Source: Bacillota bacterium (GTDB lineage: Bacteria; Bacillota_I; Bacilli_A; Acholeplasmatales; Acholeplasmataceae). From it: 45,541 bases of DNA. A program made the position numbers and the translations under genes. Location: positions 1-45,541 of the forward strand of contig JAQCDH010000002.1 in the NCBI GenBank assembly GCA_027620815.1, in the 5' to 3' direction. The notes beneath the pieces were generated by a model. The model saw only the letters and a program-made list of their open reading frames with translations, did no database searches and was not told the DNA's origin. Shown here in pieces: positions 44,761 to 45,541 of this stretch. Position 1 is the stretch's first letter. Every line of letters starts with the position of its first letter.

Positions 44761-44791
44761 TATTTTAATTCTCCTTTTTTTTTTATTATGT

Positions 44792-44809
44792 CGTTTGGAA
44801 ATCCAAACG
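44792..44809. promoter_or_regulatory. Inverted repeat, possible operator of the sugar locus
   Basis: CGTTTGGA and TCCAAACG are perfect 8-base arms around two bases. It has no T run, so it is not a terminator. On the minus strand it sits just downstream of TATAAA (44810-44815), where a repressor could block transcription of the lipoprotein-DUF624-isomerase-SGNH genes. Confidence 0.5.
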
Positions 44810-44822
44810 TTTATAACCTTTT

Positions 44823-45541
44823 TTATGTTTCTTCACCCAAATAAATGACATATTTATTGAGTTTTAATCCACCAACTGTAATCATTAAAACAATGAATAA
44901 TAATACCCAAGCCATGGCACTTGCCATCCCCATATTTTGATCATTAATCATCTTATCAAATAAATAATATGCGTAATAATATGTTGAACGCGATGGTCCT
45001 CCACCTGTAACAATATATGCTAATGTAAATACCTGAAAACTACCGATAATACCGATAATAAAATTGAAAAATATAGAGGGTGTCATTAAAGGTAACGTAA
45101 TATACATAGTTTTTTTTAACCACCCTGCTCCATCAATTTCTGCAGATTCATACAAACTATTTGGAATGTCCTGCATTTGAGCTAAGTAAATGATCATTGA
45201 TCCTCCAACAGTCCATAAACCCATAAAAATTAATGTAATTTTTGAAGTTTCTTCTGCTTGATGCCAACGCAGAGGTTCCATATTTAAAAGATTATAAATT
45301 GGATCTAAGATTTCATTTACAAGTCCAAGCGAAGGCTGAAATAACCATAACCATAATAAAGAAAGTGCTACAATAGACACAACATTAGGTAAAAAAAACA
45401 TCGTACGATATATACTCATACCTCTAATTTTATTGTTTAATAATAATGCTATTAGTACTCCTAATATAATTCCAAGAGGAACTGCTATTAAAACATGATA
45501 AGCCTTTGGTGAAAATTACGCCCAAGAAATGCAGGAAAAAG
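44823..45541 (-). CDS. Sugar ABC transporter permease (MalF/UgpA type), partial and probably frameshifted
   Basis: The frame at 44823-45515 encodes the binding-protein-dependent permease domain. Typical features are VPLGIILGVLIALLLN, YRTMFFLPNVVS, the cytoplasmic EAA loop YESAEIDGAGWLKKTMYITLPLMTP (in parts) that contacts the ATPase, and VTGGGPSRSTYYYAYYLFDKM. An ATG at 45419 lies inside the family domain and is not the true start. Upstream of about 45494 the homologous reading moves to another frame (PAFLGRNFHQRLIMF); adding one base to a T4 run at 45490-45493 would join them. The N-terminus is beyond the window. The partner permease, binding protein and ATPase are not seen. Confidence 0.85.

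Noticed and set aside
44792-44809. Inverted repeat as an intrinsic terminator after the permease gene
   Set aside because: Neither strand has a T run directly after the stem; it is followed by ACATAATAAAA on the minus strand.
1-45541. tRNA, rRNA, CRISPR, insertion sequences, phage genes
   Set aside because: No cloverleaf, direct-repeat array, transposase or phage structural protein was recognisable; the gaps between genes are too short to hold most of these.

Overview
The window reads as a stretch of an AT-rich, low-GC Gram-positive-type chromosome that uses the standard bacterial code: TGA is a genuine stop in many ATGA gene overlaps, so the UGA=Trp code of Mycoplasma is excluded. The gene content fits the Acholeplasma/Izemoplasma side of the Mollicutes or a nearby Firmicute: dnaD-nth, plsX-rnc, WalJ-RlmH, YhaM, a PPi-dependent phosphofructokinase with pyruvate phosphate dikinase, lipoproteins and very large acidic surface proteins. 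This placement is inference. No rRNA, tRNA, CRISPR, prophage or insertion sequence was seen, and no gene-free gap exceeds 300 bases.

Layout. 1-3.5 kb (minus): uvrB, an SGNH hydrolase and a Sel1-repeat protein cut by the window edge, coupled by ATGA overlaps. 3.6-8.5 kb: pfkA-ppdK (minus) diverging from a PPi-type phosphofructokinase (plus), so both phosphofructokinase chemistries and a PPi-linked pyruvate step lie together. 8.6-14.6 kb: a 1997-residue protein with a CvpA-like membrane head and an approximately 1800-residue repeat-built, apparently extracellular tail. 14.7-18.2 kb: dnaE with a TTG start just behind a flavodoxin gene and its terminator. 18.3-21.9 kb: a heterodimeric ABC exporter with one degenerate ATP site. 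22-25.7 kb: an unrecognised helical protein, then plsX-rnc-dnaD-nth.

25.7-33.9 kb (minus) is an aromatic amino acid operon: DAHP synthase, prephenate dehydrogenase, aroB, aroA, chorismate mutase, aroE, aroC, ending in recG. Ahead of its first gene lies a leader with its own Shine-Dalgarno, a 13-residue peptide containing Tyr-Tyr-Tyr-Ala-Tyr-Phe, a possible antiterminator segment touching the leader stop codon, and a strong intrinsic terminator directly before the DAHP synthase ribosome site. This looks like ribosome-mediated attenuation sensing charged Tyr-tRNA and is the most interesting regulatory signal found.

33.9-35.0 kb: walJ-rlmH. 35.2-38.2 kb (plus): an oversized PrsA/parvulin-like lipoprotein. 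38.2-40.9 kb: cca-yhaM (minus) and an IMPACT/YigZ gene (plus). 40.9-45.5 kb (minus): a sugar-use locus with an ABC permease (cut by the edge and probably frameshifted), a doubly anchored lipoprotein, a DUF624-like membrane protein, a mannose-6-phosphate-isomerase-like enzyme with an unusual N-terminal domain, and a membrane-anchored SGNH hydrolase.

Promoters mostly show an extended -10 (TGnTATAAT) with a weak -35. The flavodoxin gene alone has a textbook TTGACA-17-TATAAT promoter.
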